DNA of 61,804 bases from NCBI GenBank assembly GCA_944327285.1, contig CALVHG010000005.1, positions 1 through 61,804 of the forward strand, written 5' to 3'. This DNA is from an uncultured Desulfovibrio sp. Lineage in GTDB: Bacteria > Desulfobacterota > Desulfovibrionia > Desulfovibrionales > Desulfovibrionaceae. A program made the translations under genes and the position numbers. Below the pieces are notes generated by a model. That model saw only the letters and a list, made by a program, of their open reading frames with translations, ran no database searches and was not told where the DNA came from. Positions 27,027 to 36,934 of the stretch are shown piece after piece. Within the stretch, counting starts at the first letter, position 1; the number at the start of each line of letters is the position of its first letter.

Positions 27027-28283
27027 ATGAGCGGAAACCTTATTACAAATACGCCCCTGGCCTCGATGCATGCTCTGGCCTTTCAGGGAATCATGGTTAC
27101 GGACTGCTATCCCCAGTTACGGGACATTATCAGGCATCGTCTTGGCCCCGACCACGCCTTGCTGTTTGCCGAACCGGCGCCGAATCCGAGCAGCCAGAGC
27201 ATTGACTGGTACACGTCCCTTCAGGGCACGGCGCGTCCCCTGACAGACCTCCCCGCCGACGAGCAAAACCCCCTGCGGGAAAAACTGCTCGGCATGGCCC
27301 AGGAGATTCAGAGCCTGGCCCAAGAATTGCAGAAAGCTCCCGAACACACTAAAGTTACGCAAGGTAATATTCTGGCTCTGGCTCTGGCGTATCCCTCCGA
27401 GGAATGTCTCTTCGTCGTTGGCGAGCATCCTGTCTTTACTTGCTGGGGTTTTGGGCCAGGCACCCCCGGCGCGGAACCGCAGAGCCTGTGCCGCATCACC
27501 CGGCTGGCCCCCCCTCCCGAACCGCCGGCAAAAGAAGAACCGACGCAGCCAGAACAGCCGTCCCAGCCTGCAAAGGAAGACGTCCCGCCCCCGCCGCCCG
27601 CACAGCGCGGTTCCAGATGGCTTGGGCTGCTCTGGTGGCTCATTCCGCTCATCCTGCTTCTCATCCTTCTCTGGCTGTTATTCACTTCTTTTGGAGGCCG
27701 CCCCGCACTGACCGGAATCAATGTGCTCCAGATGCCTCTGCCGTCTTTCTGCCAGAAAGACGCTCAGGCACGGCAGGAACAGCTCGAATCTCTGCAAGCA
27801 GAGGCCGCCGATCTGAAAAAGGAAGTTGAGGAACTGCGGATGCGCCTTGACGAACATACGGCCAAGTGCGTCCCGACGCCGGCCAGCCAACCTGCTCCCG
27901 TGCCGCCGGCCAAAGAGGAAGAGCTTGTTATCCCTGACAAACCGCAGGACATGGCCTTCCTGCAAGGCCACTGGCGCTGCGAAACCGGTCTGGTCAAAAA
28001 GCGCACCAAGGAACCCATTGTCGTGGAATTCGAATTTGATAGCACAGGCAAGGGAACAGGGCGTATTTTTGAGAAGCACAACACCTGCTCCGGCGCGGTA
28101 TGGGGCAAGATGACGCCCGAAGGCGACCTGGTAATCACGCTGGAAAAACAAACCTGCGGCGACGGCAGCAGTTATACGCAGCAGGCCATACACTGCCGCA
28201 ATGGCGACGGCGCCGCGGCCAACTGCCGCGGGTATAATGCCGACGGTTCGGGATGGAACGCCCGCTTCATCAGAAAACGCTGA
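27027..28283 (+). CDS. srfA: SrfA-like single-pass membrane protein
   Basis: The 418-residue protein has a cytoplasmic N-terminal domain (about 1-160) with RDIIRHRLGPDHALLFAEP and SIDWYTSLQGTARPL, which resembles SrfA-family proteins as I remember them. A proline-rich linker leads to a transmembrane helix at about 198-220. A coiled coil (about 243-278) and a periplasmic beta-rich C-terminal domain (about 308-418: FLQGHWRCETG, CSGAVWGKM, NARFIRKR) follow. The next gene encodes a protein with a related C-terminal domain. SrfB and SrfC follow, matching the srfABC order of Salmonella. The biochemical role is unknown. Confidence 0.72.
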   Translation: MSGNLITNTPLASMHALAFQGIMVTDCYPQLRDIIRHRLGPDHALLFAEPAPNPSSQSIDWYTSLQGTARPLTDLPADEQNPLREKLLGMAQEIQSLAQELQKAPEHTKVTQGNILALALAYPSEECLFVVGEHPVFTCWGFGPGTPGAEPQSLCRITRLAPPPEPPAKEEPTQPEQPSQPAKEDVPPPPPAQRGSRWLGLLWWLIPLILLLILLWLLFTSFGGRPALTGINVLQMPLPSFCQKDAQARQEQLESLQAEAADLKKEVEELRMRLDEHTAKCVPTPASQPAPVPPAKEEELVIPDKPQDMAFLQGHWRCETGLVKKRTKEPIVVEFEFDSTGKGTGRIFEKHNTCSGAVWGKMTPEGDLVITLEKQTCGDGSSYTQQAIHCRNGDGAAANCRGYNADGSGWNARFIRKR

Positions 28284-28316
28284 TTTTCCAGCTCTTCTAT
28301 GACAAAAGGAATATAC

Positions 28317-29678
28317 ATGAGAAACGCCGTTCTTTGGGGAGCGTTGCTGGCAACAGTCTTCTGTCCTTTGGCAATGCCGGAACAAACACAAGGGGAAGAG
28401 CTTCTGGAAACCCGGCAATACCCGCCTGCGCAGCCCGATGCCGGCCTTATTTTCCTATGGCCGGACGGTCGGCAGTCGCCGGCGAGGCTCAGTCCCGGCG
28501 GCATCGTAACCCTTCCGGACGGCAGCGTGCCGCGGGGCGACATTACCCTGCGCCTGCCGGACGGCCAAAAGCTGCCCCTGCCCCCCGACGGACGCGTAGA
28601 TCTGTCCCGAATCCTGCAAATTCAAGAGAAGACCGGCGAACAATCCGACACGCCGCAACTGCCGGGGGGATTCCCCCCGGCCGGGACTCCTCCGCAAAGT
28701 GCGCCGGAAATATCGCTGCGCTCCCTGACCCAAGAAGAACTGACCATCTTGCAGCAAGGAACGCCTCTGCAAATCCATCCGGATGGGCAGCGCACGCCGG
28801 TAACAGTGCTTCCGGACGGCTCCGTACGCATGCAGGACGGCAGCGTCATACAAGAAAGCATCCGGTTACTCTTGCCAGACGGCAGCGTTGCGACCCTTGA
28901 GCCCGGAGAAAAGCTCGATCCCGCCCGGCTGAAGCCCAAGGACACGCCCGCTCCCGCAAAGCCGTCTTCGGAATCTCCGGCTGCCCCCCCGGCAACGACG
29001 CCGCAGGCAAAAACGCCGGCGGATGAACAGGCCGCGCCTTCCGCGCCGGCTGCTCCGGGAAAATCCGCCCCAGATCAGTCCCAGGACATGCTGGCCTCGC
29101 TCTTGCCCTCAACCCCCATTCCTCCGAGTTTCCAAGGCTCTGGCGGCACTCCCAATCCCCAGGACGGCAAAGGCAGCGCCGCGGCTCCCAAGTCCCCGAA
29201 CGGCGGAGGCAAACCGGAGGCCGCAACCGCTCCCTCGCAGGAGAAAAAAGACAACAAACCCAAAAAGCCCAAGCCGGGAGAAGCCCTTAACATTCCCCCC
29301 GAAGCCGCTAAAAAAGGGGATTTGAGCTTTCTGGAAGGCTGCTGGCAGGGAACCAGACCCGAATATTATTCCAAGCGCACTATTCGGGAATGCTTCTGTT
29401 TCGACAAGGGAGGAAAAACAGGCAAACGCCGCATCTTCGACCCCAAAGGCTCCCGGCAATGCGTCGGGGCAACCAGAGCCAACTTTGGCGGCAACGGAGT
29501 TTTACAGGTCTACTCCGAAGGCGCGTACTGTTCTGACGGCGTCCGATGGGGCGCGGCGGAAATGACCTGCCGCGGCAACGGCCAGTCAACCCCCTGCTCA
29601 TGGATTTTCACTGACGCCAACGGCGGCCGGCAGTCCTATCAGATTCCCTTCATCCGCGTAGAATCATGCAGGAGATAA
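28317..29678 (+). CDS. Secreted protein with PDG repeats and SrfA-type C-terminal domain
   Basis: I choose the ATG at 28317, which has AAAGGA 7 bases upstream; the ATG at 28299 would add six residues. The 453-residue product has a signal peptide (MRNAVLWGALLATVFCPLA). An N-terminal half follows with two related copies of a PDG-rich motif (around TLPDGSVPRGDITLRLPDG and MQDGSVIQESIRLLLPDG), then a long Pro/Ala/Lys linker. The C-terminal domain (about 340-453: LSFLEGCWQGTRPEYYSK ... QIPFIRVESC) parallels the end of the preceding SrfA-like protein. It is probably periplasmic. The function is not known. Confidence 0.75.
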   Translation: MRNAVLWGALLATVFCPLAMPEQTQGEELLETRQYPPAQPDAGLIFLWPDGRQSPARLSPGGIVTLPDGSVPRGDITLRLPDGQKLPLPPDGRVDLSRILQIQEKTGEQSDTPQLPGGFPPAGTPPQSAPEISLRSLTQEELTILQQGTPLQIHPDGQRTPVTVLPDGSVRMQDGSVIQESIRLLLPDGSVATLEPGEKLDPARLKPKDTPAPAKPSSESPAAPPATTPQAKTPADEQAAPSAPAAPGKSAPDQSQDMLASLLPSTPIPPSFQGSGGTPNPQDGKGSAAAPKSPNGGGKPEAATAPSQEKKDNKPKKPKPGEALNIPPEAAKKGDLSFLEGCWQGTRPEYYSKRTIRECFCFDKGGKTGKRRIFDPKGSRQCVGATRANFGGNGVLQVYSEGAYCSDGVRWGAAEMTCRGNGQSTPCSWIFTDANGGRQSYQIPFIRVESCRR

Positions 29679-29684
29679 TCCACC

Positions 29685-32600
29685 ATGTTTACCATGCCTA
29701 AATACAGGGAGCGCGTCAGCCTGATCCCCTATGGCTGCCCCCAGCTGCTCGACTTCGAGATTCCCCTGGAAAAACTGCGTATTCGCCGCTATTTCGAGGA
29801 ACGCCCGGTTCAGGAAGGCAATGAGCTGCGCACGATACTCTACCCGTTTCAGGAGCGCGACGGCGAACTCTACAGCGTTATGGAAAACGCGCCGTCCCGC
29901 GGCGACGGCTACGAACTGGACGGATGCAAGATTCTCCAGCCCTGGCTGGAAAAATGGATCCCCATCCCCTTTCTTCGCGAACGGGAACAGTTCTGGGAAG
30001 ATGGCGAAACCCGGCGCGTAGAATGCGGACCGTCGAACTGGGCGCGAGCCCGCCTGACCATGAGCGACAGCAAAGCGAATACGCTGCGCGTCGTTCTGGC
30101 TTTCGACATGCAGGTTGAGGAGTCCGATCCCAATCTGCCGTATGCCGCGCTCTCGACGCAGGACGTCAACGCGCACGCCCAGTTTCGTCTGGCGTGGCAT
30201 ATCCGCGACAACGCATGGTTCCTCAGGGAAAGCTGGGTTGACGAATGGCTGCAGGATATCTGGAGCAAACGCCAGATCAAGGGAAGGGACGAGGACAACC
30301 CTTATCAAATGCAGCATTTTGCAGCCTATCTTGTGCTGCTGGAAATGCTGAACATCTGCCTTATTCCCGATGACGACAGACTGACGGCTGCGCAGTCCGG
30401 GAAAAAGAAGGAAGCAATTCGCGTCTACGTCATCAACCCTGCCCAGAACATGCCCATCAATGTCGATCTGGTGCTTGACATTGGCAATTCCCGCACTACG
30501 GGCATACTGGTTGAAACCAGAGTTCAGACTGTCACCAAACTTAAAGACAGCTATCTCCTGCAGTTGCGCGATATGGATAAACCCGATCACGTCTATACGG
30601 ATCCCTTTGAAACACGCATCGAATTCTCCGAGATATGCTTTGGCAATGAAGCGCTGAGCCGACGTTCCGGCAGGCGCACCCCGGCCTTTGCATGGCCGTC
30701 TCCGGTGCGTATCGGGCCTGAGGCGGCCCGACTTTCCACGCTCTCGACCTGCGCCGAGGGCAGCACCGGCCTGTCCAGCCCCAAGCGCTACCTCTGGAAT
30801 GAAAACGATTACCTGCAGAGCTGGCGCTTTAACACCAAGGGCAAGGGCGAACCCTACGTCACCCGCGGCCCGCTCATGGCGCGGATCAACTCCAGCGGAA
30901 CGCCCCTGTACTATATCGAAACAAAGCACCGTTCCGTCATGCGTCACCCGATTCTGAAGAAACAGGATGACTGCGCCGCTTTTGAGTCTCTGTTCACGCC
31001 CTCGTCGCTGATGATGTTTCTGCTGGTGGAAGTCCTGCAGCAGGCGCTGCTGACGATAAATGCTCCGGGGCAGCGAGAACGGCGGGATATGTCCGACGTG
31101 CCGCGCCGTCTGCGCCAGGTCATTTTTACCGTCCCGCCGGGAATGCCCATAGCGGAACAGCGCATTTATCGTCGCTGGGCGACGTGGGCCGTCCATACCC
31201 TGTGGGAAGCCCTGGGCTGGTGGAGCGCGCCTGACGGGGAAAATCCCCTTCTTCCCCCGCAAAACAACAGGCTGGATTTCCGCACCAAACCGACTGTGCG
31301 CTGCAACTGGGACGAAGCCACCTGCACGCAGCTGGTCTATATCTATAATGAAATAACAAATAAGTATCAGGGGGACGCCCAGCTGCTCTGTACGCTGATG
31401 GGGCGTCCGCGTCAGGAATACGGCAATCGTCCCTGCCTGCGTATAGCCACCATAGATATCGGCGGCGGCACCACGGACTTGTCCATCACGACCTTTGAAC
31501 TTCAAAATGATGCCGGCTCCAGCGCCCGCATGATGCCTCACCCGGAATTCCACGATGGATTCAATATCGCGGGAGACGACGTCTTGTGCGCCGTCATTCG
31601 GGAACAGGTCTTCCCCGCCCTGATTGAAGCGGCAAAAGCGGCGGGGGCTGAAGATGCTCCCAACATCTTCAAGCAGCTTTTCGGCCGAGACATCATGGAC
31701 AGCGCCCAGGAAAGCCGCAACCTGCGAGCGCAGTTCATACGGCAAGTCGCCGTACCGGCCGCGCTATGTCTGCTCGCGGCCTACGAAAAGATCCCTCTGG
31801 GAGCAGGCAGCGGCCTTATTATCCATCCCCTGCGCGACTGCTTCCAGATGGCGCCAGACGAAAAACAGACGAACGTCAAAAACAGCGAGAACAATCCTGA
31901 CGAGGCGGAAAATGCTTCCGAGGCCGCGGGCGAACTGCCCTTCACGCCCCATCCCGCGCCGTCAGCGGCGGCGCTGTCCTATGTGGAACGGGCAATCCGC
32001 CAGACTCTGGACGACCCCGACGCCTTTACCCTGCTGGACGCGCCCCTGCGTATAGACACGCACGCTCTTGATACGACGATTCGCTCCACACTGAAGGAAG
32101 TGCTGGCCAATCTTTGCGAAGTCATCCATGTCTATGATTGCGACGTGCTCCTGCTGACCGGCCGCCCCAGCCGCTGGCAGGGCATCGTCTCCAGCATCTT
32201 TGCCAATCTGCCGGTTCCTCCTGATCGGATTCTTCCCATGGGGAGCTATCATGTGGGGGCGTGGTATCCTTTTGCCGATGTTCACGGCAATATGACCGAC
32301 CCCAAAACGACAGTGGTCGTGGGGGCGATTCTATGCGCTCTGGCCGAAGGTCGCCTCGAAGGATTCTCGTTCAATCCTTCCCATCTCACTGTCCCGTCCA
32401 CAGCCCGCTATATTGGCGAGATGGAGCTTAACGGCCAGATTAAGAAAGCCAAGGTCTGGTATGAAGTCGATGTCAAAGACACCAAAGCCCGCGAATATAC
32501 CAAGGAAATAGCCTTCAGCGGTCCCATTTCCGTAGGGTTCCGGCAGCTCGATCTGGAACGCTGGCCCACCACGCGCTTCTACGCCATCGACTTCGCATCC

Positions 32601-32849
32601 GAGGAATTTCAACAAAAATATAAAAACGTCACTCCGTTACGGGTAAAGCTCACTCTGTCCATCAAGGAACTTGACGAGGATGCCCCCGGCGATATGGAAC
32701 ACAGCGAAAGAGACGAAGGAGAATTCTACATCGACGAAATCACGGACTGCAATGGCGATCCCGTCTCCTCCAAGGCTCTGGATATTCGCCTGCAAACCCT
32801 GCCGCGCGATGATGGATTCTGGCTTGACACAGGGATTATCTATGCCTGA
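29685..32849 (+). CDS. srfB: SrfB family protein (actin/Hsp70-type ATPase fold)
   Basis: The 1054-residue product matches the SrfB virulence-factor family in size and neighbours. Two phosphate-binding motifs of the actin/Hsp70 superfamily are clear: LDIGNSRTTG (265-273) and IDIGGGTTDLS (591-598), with a later LLTGRPSRWQGI resembling the adenosine motif. There is no signal peptide or transmembrane helix, so it should be cytoplasmic. It starts 6 bp after the previous gene with a GGAG before the ATG. SrfB of Salmonella is regulated by SsrB, but its activity is not established. ATP-dependent scaffolding or chaperoning is an inference from the fold. Confidence 0.9.
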   Translation: MFTMPKYRERVSLIPYGCPQLLDFEIPLEKLRIRRYFEERPVQEGNELRTILYPFQERDGELYSVMENAPSRGDGYELDGCKILQPWLEKWIPIPFLREREQFWEDGETRRVECGPSNWARARLTMSDSKANTLRVVLAFDMQVEESDPNLPYAALSTQDVNAHAQFRLAWHIRDNAWFLRESWVDEWLQDIWSKRQIKGRDEDNPYQMQHFAAYLVLLEMLNICLIPDDDRLTAAQSGKKKEAIRVYVINPAQNMPINVDLVLDIGNSRTTGILVETRVQTVTKLKDSYLLQLRDMDKPDHVYTDPFETRIEFSEICFGNEALSRRSGRRTPAFAWPSPVRIGPEAARLSTLSTCAEGSTGLSSPKRYLWNENDYLQSWRFNTKGKGEPYVTRGPLMARINSSGTPLYYIETKHRSVMRHPILKKQDDCAAFESLFTPSSLMMFLLVEVLQQALLTINAPGQRERRDMSDVPRRLRQVIFTVPPGMPIAEQRIYRRWATWAVHTLWEALGWWSAPDGENPLLPPQNNRLDFRTKPTVRCNWDEATCTQLVYIYNEITNKYQGDAQLLCTLMGRPRQEYGNRPCLRIATIDIGGGTTDLSITTFELQNDAGSSARMMPHPEFHDGFNIAGDDVLCAVIREQVFPALIEAAKAAGAEDAPNIFKQLFGRDIMDSAQESRNLRAQFIRQVAVPAALCLLAAYEKIPLGAGSGLIIHPLRDCFQMAPDEKQTNVKNSENNPDEAENASEAAGELPFTPHPAPSAAALSYVERAIRQTLDDPDAFTLLDAPLRIDTHALDTTIRSTLKEVLANLCEVIHVYDCDVLLLTGRPSRWQGIVSSIFANLPVPPDRILPMGSYHVGAWYPFADVHGNMTDPKTTVVVGAILCALAEGRLEGFSFNPSHLTVPSTARYIGEMELNGQIKKAKVWYEVDVKDTKAREYTKEIAFSGPISVGFRQLDLERWPTTRFYAIDFASEEFQQKYKNVTPLRVKLTLSIKELDEDAPGDMEHSERDEGEFYIDEITDCNGDPVSSKALDIRLQTLPRDDGFWLDTGIIYA

Positions 32850-32911
32850 CAGGCGAAACTTGCCGCGCTCCCACGTTCGTTTCACCGGTTACGAGTAGCA
32901 ACGGAGTTTGT

Positions 32912-35524
32912 ATGAACCTGACTGAATACTGCAAAGAACTGGCCACAGCCACAACCGAGGCGATCCAGTGGATCGGCCGCAACGAGGAGCTTGTGCGTAA
33001 CGAGCAGGCTCCCCTGCAACGCGATTTGCGCCGCGCCGGGCGCATCTTCTCCCGTTGCGCCCGCGCGGCGGCGCGCAAAATGTGCGCTGGCGTCTTCGGG
33101 CCAAGCCAGGCCGGCAAATCCTATCTGATCTCCGCGCTGGCGCGCGATGCCAAAGGCCAGCTTATGGCCTGCTTCGGCGACGAGGTCCATGACTTTATCA
33201 GCAAAATCAATCCCGAAGGGGGAAGGGAATCCACAGGCCTGGTCACTCGCTTCACGCTGACCAAACCCGATTCGCTCCCTCAGGGCTTTCCCGTGCAGCT
33301 GCGCCTGCTGACCGAGACAGACGTAGTCAAAATCATCGCCAACAGCTACTTTTGTAACTGCGAGCATCGGGAAGACCCGCAGAGCGACGTCAACGCCACG
33401 CTGAACCTGCTGGAAAAACGCGCGGGACAGGGCGATCCCCACATCGATATTAACGCGATGGAAGACCTGTGCGACTACATCAGGGAGTTCCGCGCCCAGT
33501 CATGGGTCAGATCGCTGGAAAAGACCTACTGGAATCGCGCTATCGAGCTGGGACCGCAACTCTCTCTGGACGACCGCGTGCGGCTCTACGCGCTCATCTG
33601 GGACGAAATTCCCGAACTGACGGAACTGGCGCGCCAGCTGATCAAATCTCTGGAGGCCCTGGGCCATGCCAACGAAGCCTTCTGCCCTGTGGCGGCCCTC
33701 ATCCCCCGCGAGCGGAGCATCATCGACGTCGAAACGTTAAAAGGCATGGATACCGGCCAGGACGATCCTCTGATGATAGTGACCGCCGACGGACACCAGG
33801 CAAACCTGCCTCGTTTCATCATCACGGCCCTGACGGCGGAATTAACCATCGTCATGCAGACAAGCCCGGCAGATTATTTTGCCCATACGGATTTGCTGGA
33901 CTTTCCCGGATATCGCGCTCACGAAAAATTCCTCAACGTGCGCTATGATTTGCAGCGCCCCAATACCCGCCGCACAATGTTCCTGCGCGGCAAGGTTTCG
34001 TATCTGTTTCAGCGTTACTGCGCTGAACGCGAGCTTACCAGCATGCTGCTCTGCATCGGTCCCGGCAACCAGAACGTCAAGGACCTGCCCGTCGTCATCA
34101 ACGAGTGGATCTGCGGCACGCACGGCAAGGACCCCGCCAGCCGCCAGGGCAAGAATACGTCGCTCTTCTTTGTTCTGACCAAGTCGGATACCGAATTCGC
34201 AAAAAAAGCGGGGGTCAGCGATCTTAAAAACCTCTGGAGCATCCGCCTCCACTCCTCGCTGCTTTCCTTCTTCGGCCTGCAGCATGACTGGCCCCGGAAC
34301 TGGGACGGAAAGCCTTTCAACAACCTTTTTCTGCTACGCAACCCTAACGTCTCATGTGAATTCATGTCCTACGACCAGGACAGAGAAGTGGGCGTCAGTC
34401 CCGAAAAGGCCGGCCGCGTCGCGGAGGTGAAAGAATCCTTCCTCAATGATCCCCAGGTGGCGGAGCATTTCCGCAATCCCCAGGAATCATGGGAAGCCTT
34501 CATACGGCCCAACGACGGCGGCATCAGCCTTATCCGTCAGAGTCTGCAACCTCTGTGCAATCCGGAACTCAAGCAGGAGCAAATCATCCAGACTCTGAAC
34601 GACACGCGCCTTCCTCTGATGACACGGCTGAAAGCCTTCTACAAAAGCGATGATAAGGAAGAGGAACGCATGCAGAAGAAGCGCCAGATATTCATGATCC
34701 ACAAAAAGCTGAATGCGGATCAGAATCGCCAGAATCTGGGTTTGCTGCTGCGCACTCTTACAATCGAAGATACGGAAATCTTCGACATGCATGACGAGGC
34801 CGCCCGGTTATTCCGGAACCAGGCTGCGGAAAAGACGGCGTCTTCCGCCGAAGCCGACGCGATTATCACCGACGAGGAACTGGCGGACTGGGATCCCTTT
34901 GCCGACGAGCAGCCGGCCCCCGCCGCTTCAGAAGCCGCGCCCGCCAGTAAAGAAGAAAAAAAGGACGAGGCCGCTTTTTTTGCCGCCTATATCGAAAGCG
35001 CCTGGGTGGAACGCCTGCACGCCCAGGCGGAAGATCCGACCATGCAGAGCCGCTTCAATCTGTCCGTTCAGGAATTCGTTTCGCTGGTCAACGAACTGTC
35101 TACCGGCGCGGCCCGCCTGCGCCTGCAGGAGGCAATGGCCGAGGCCTTCCGGGAGGCCGGGCGCTATGTCACGTCTCCCGATCGCATTCTGCGCCAGCAG
35201 GCCGGAATGGCCGCGCGCATTATTAACGGCTATGTGGACTGGCTGGGCCTGAATCCTCATGGCGACGCCGCCGCGCGCACAGTGCACAGCGAAGGAAAAA
35301 GCATAGAGCTCTTCACGCCCCCCGCGCCTGTGCGAGACTTTCCCGTGCTCTCGGAGGAGCGCGCCAGATATGCCGACAAATGGTTCTCCGACTGGCTGAA
35401 GGCCTTTTTTGTGCTGAGCATGGAAAACGTTAATTTTGACGGAAAAGAAACAATCAATATAGAGGAAAACAAGGCTCTGAGCAGCATTCTCAAAAAGATG
35501 GAGAAGGCCCCGGAAGCCAGCTAA
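32912..35524 (+). CDS. srfC: SrfC family protein (P-loop GTPase-like virulence factor)
   Basis: The 870-residue protein belongs to the SrfC/Virul_Fac family. It has a P-loop GPSQAGKS (63-70), a DFPG switch-II-type motif (330-333) and a TKSD specificity-type motif (423-426), which together suggest a dynamin-like GTPase. The C-terminal half is helical, with a charged low-complexity insert (about 640-690). No membrane segment is visible. It follows srfB by 62 bp. SrfB and SrfC regularly occur together, so a joint machine of an actin-like ATPase and a GTPase is likely. Its target here may be the membrane proteins encoded on both sides. Confidence 0.88.
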   Translation: MNLTEYCKELATATTEAIQWIGRNEELVRNEQAPLQRDLRRAGRIFSRCARAAARKMCAGVFGPSQAGKSYLISALARDAKGQLMACFGDEVHDFISKINPEGGRESTGLVTRFTLTKPDSLPQGFPVQLRLLTETDVVKIIANSYFCNCEHREDPQSDVNATLNLLEKRAGQGDPHIDINAMEDLCDYIREFRAQSWVRSLEKTYWNRAIELGPQLSLDDRVRLYALIWDEIPELTELARQLIKSLEALGHANEAFCPVAALIPRERSIIDVETLKGMDTGQDDPLMIVTADGHQANLPRFIITALTAELTIVMQTSPADYFAHTDLLDFPGYRAHEKFLNVRYDLQRPNTRRTMFLRGKVSYLFQRYCAERELTSMLLCIGPGNQNVKDLPVVINEWICGTHGKDPASRQGKNTSLFFVLTKSDTEFAKKAGVSDLKNLWSIRLHSSLLSFFGLQHDWPRNWDGKPFNNLFLLRNPNVSCEFMSYDQDREVGVSPEKAGRVAEVKESFLNDPQVAEHFRNPQESWEAFIRPNDGGISLIRQSLQPLCNPELKQEQIIQTLNDTRLPLMTRLKAFYKSDDKEEERMQKKRQIFMIHKKLNADQNRQNLGLLLRTLTIEDTEIFDMHDEAARLFRNQAAEKTASSAEADAIITDEELADWDPFADEQPAPAASEAAPASKEEKKDEAAFFAAYIESAWVERLHAQAEDPTMQSRFNLSVQEFVSLVNELSTGAARLRLQEAMAEAFREAGRYVTSPDRILRQQAGMAARIINGYVDWLGLNPHGDAAARTVHSEGKSIELFTPPAPVRDFPVLSEERARYADKWFSDWLKAFFVLSMENVNFDGKETINIEENKALSSILKKMEKAPEAS

Positions 35525-35545
35525 ATCATCACTAAGGAACCCTGA

Positions 35546-36751
35546 ATGAAAGTCTCATACAGCAATGACACTTCCCGCGGCCCCGGATACGGTTTCCTGC
35601 GCTGCTCCGATATCGGGCAGCCGGCAGGAAACGAAATCTCTTTCTGTCTGTGCAAAACGTCAGAACGGCTTTATCTCAGCTCCCAGGGGGAATGGCTGGA
35701 AACGCAGACATTTCTTGCGCCCTCCGGAGGCTTTCACATGGAAGGCTCCGACGTTCTCCTCGCCATTGGCCCGGAAGTTGTCGATCAGCTCCCCATGACG
35801 GAAACGCTCTGCCTGTATCTCAAAACTTCCGAAGGCACCCTGAAGGCAGGCCTTCGCCCCGCTAATGTTATCTACAGCCTTGACGAAACGAAGGGAGCGA
35901 CGCTCCTTCCGCAGCCTCCAAAGGGGAACAAGGACGAAACGCAAGAAGAGGAAAAGCCTTTCCAGCCTTCAGACCCCGTAGGCGTAAACGAAGAAACGAA
36001 AAACGAGGAGCCTCCTCTATCCCTTGAGGGCAACAGCACAACGGAAGAAACGAATACGCAGCCCCCTGCAAAAGAAGACCCGAAAGAGTCCCCCGAAGCC
36101 TCGTCCAAATCGCGCGTCCTGCCAGTCATCCTGATACTTGTTGTCCTGCTGGCGGCTGCCGGCGGCGCTTTCTGGTGGTACCAGAGCAAGGCGGATACAG
36201 AGGCGACGGCTCCGGAATCGGAACAGCCGGCGCCCCCCGCAAAGGAGAAGGAAGCCGCGCCGGAGCCTCCGGCGGAAAAGCCGGCCCCCCCGAAGTCAAC
36301 CGCCAAGGAATCAACGCCTGAAGACACCCCTGCGCCTCAGGCAGCCCCGGCAGCGCAGGCTCCGACAACTGAAGAAGCTGTCACAACGTTTTTCGGCGGC
36401 AAGCAGTACACTCCCGCCGCCGCCGCAAAACTGAGCCGGACTCTTGCCAGGGAAACGCAGGCTGATCAAGACGCTATCTATCGACTCTATTATTTTGCCG
36501 GAGAGAATGGCGAGGCTTCCGTCCTGATGGATTATGCCGCCTGCCTTGATCCTTCGCGCCCGGCCTGGGGGAGTATTCACAAGGACCCGGTTTTGGCCTG
36601 GGGCGTTTATGAAAAAGCCAGGGCCGCCGGTATTTCTCAGGCGGAAAGCGCTCAGCAAAGCATGAAGCAGTGGCTCCAGCAAAAGGCCTCCGCAGGCGAC
36701 GCCCAGGCCGTCTACTGGCTCCGCAGTATGCCCCAGGCTCAAAAACCTTAA
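35546..36751 (+). CDS. Single-pass membrane protein of the Srf gene row
   Basis: The 401-residue protein has a cytoplasmic N-terminal domain (1-115, beta-rich), an acidic disordered stretch (about 120-190) and one transmembrane helix (191-212, VLPVILILVVLLAAAGG). A Pro/Ala/Glu-rich periplasmic linker follows, then a small helical domain (about 290-401) with DPVLAWGVYEKARAAG and AVYWLRSM, which looks like Sel1/TPR-type repeats. AAGGA precedes the ATG. The layout (cytoplasmic domain, helix, periplasmic domain) is the same as in the SrfA-like protein, so it may be a second transmembrane signal or anchor for SrfB/SrfC. I do not recognise a named family. Confidence 0.75.
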   Translation: MKVSYSNDTSRGPGYGFLRCSDIGQPAGNEISFCLCKTSERLYLSSQGEWLETQTFLAPSGGFHMEGSDVLLAIGPEVVDQLPMTETLCLYLKTSEGTLKAGLRPANVIYSLDETKGATLLPQPPKGNKDETQEEEKPFQPSDPVGVNEETKNEEPPLSLEGNSTTEETNTQPPAKEDPKESPEASSKSRVLPVILILVVLLAAAGGAFWWYQSKADTEATAPESEQPAPPAKEKEAAPEPPAEKPAPPKSTAKESTPEDTPAPQAAPAAQAPTTEEAVTTFFGGKQYTPAAAAKLSRTLARETQADQDAIYRLYYFAGENGEASVLMDYAACLDPSRPAWGSIHKDPVLAWGVYEKARAAGISQAESAQQSMKQWLQQKASAGDAQAVYWLRSMPQAQKP

Positions 36752-36756
36752 GCACG

Positions 36757-36784
36757 CCGCCTGCAAAAAACGCGCTTTTTTGCG
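36757..36784. other. Hairpin in the gap before the vWA gene
   Basis: GCAAAAAA-CGCGC-TTTTTTGC forms an 8-bp stem extended by CCGC/GCGG. It lies 5 bases after a stop codon and could act as a terminator or mRNA 3' end. The T run is inside the stem, so this is uncertain. Confidence 0.4.
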
Positions 36785-36934
36785 GGACAAGCTATCGGGG
36801 GAAAATCGGGCGCACAGGAGCATCGGCGACTGCATACCCGGTTTCCCCCGGCAGGTCAGCCTGGCTGGCGGCGGAAATGGCGTCCTGCCAGGCGTCCCGC
36901 ACAACATCTTTGTTCATTCCATAAAGAGGATACC

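Noticed and set aside
29664..31745. 693-codon minus-strand frame opposite srfB
   Set aside because: It is a high-GC shadow frame; srfB on the other strand has clear ATPase motifs and a ribosome site.
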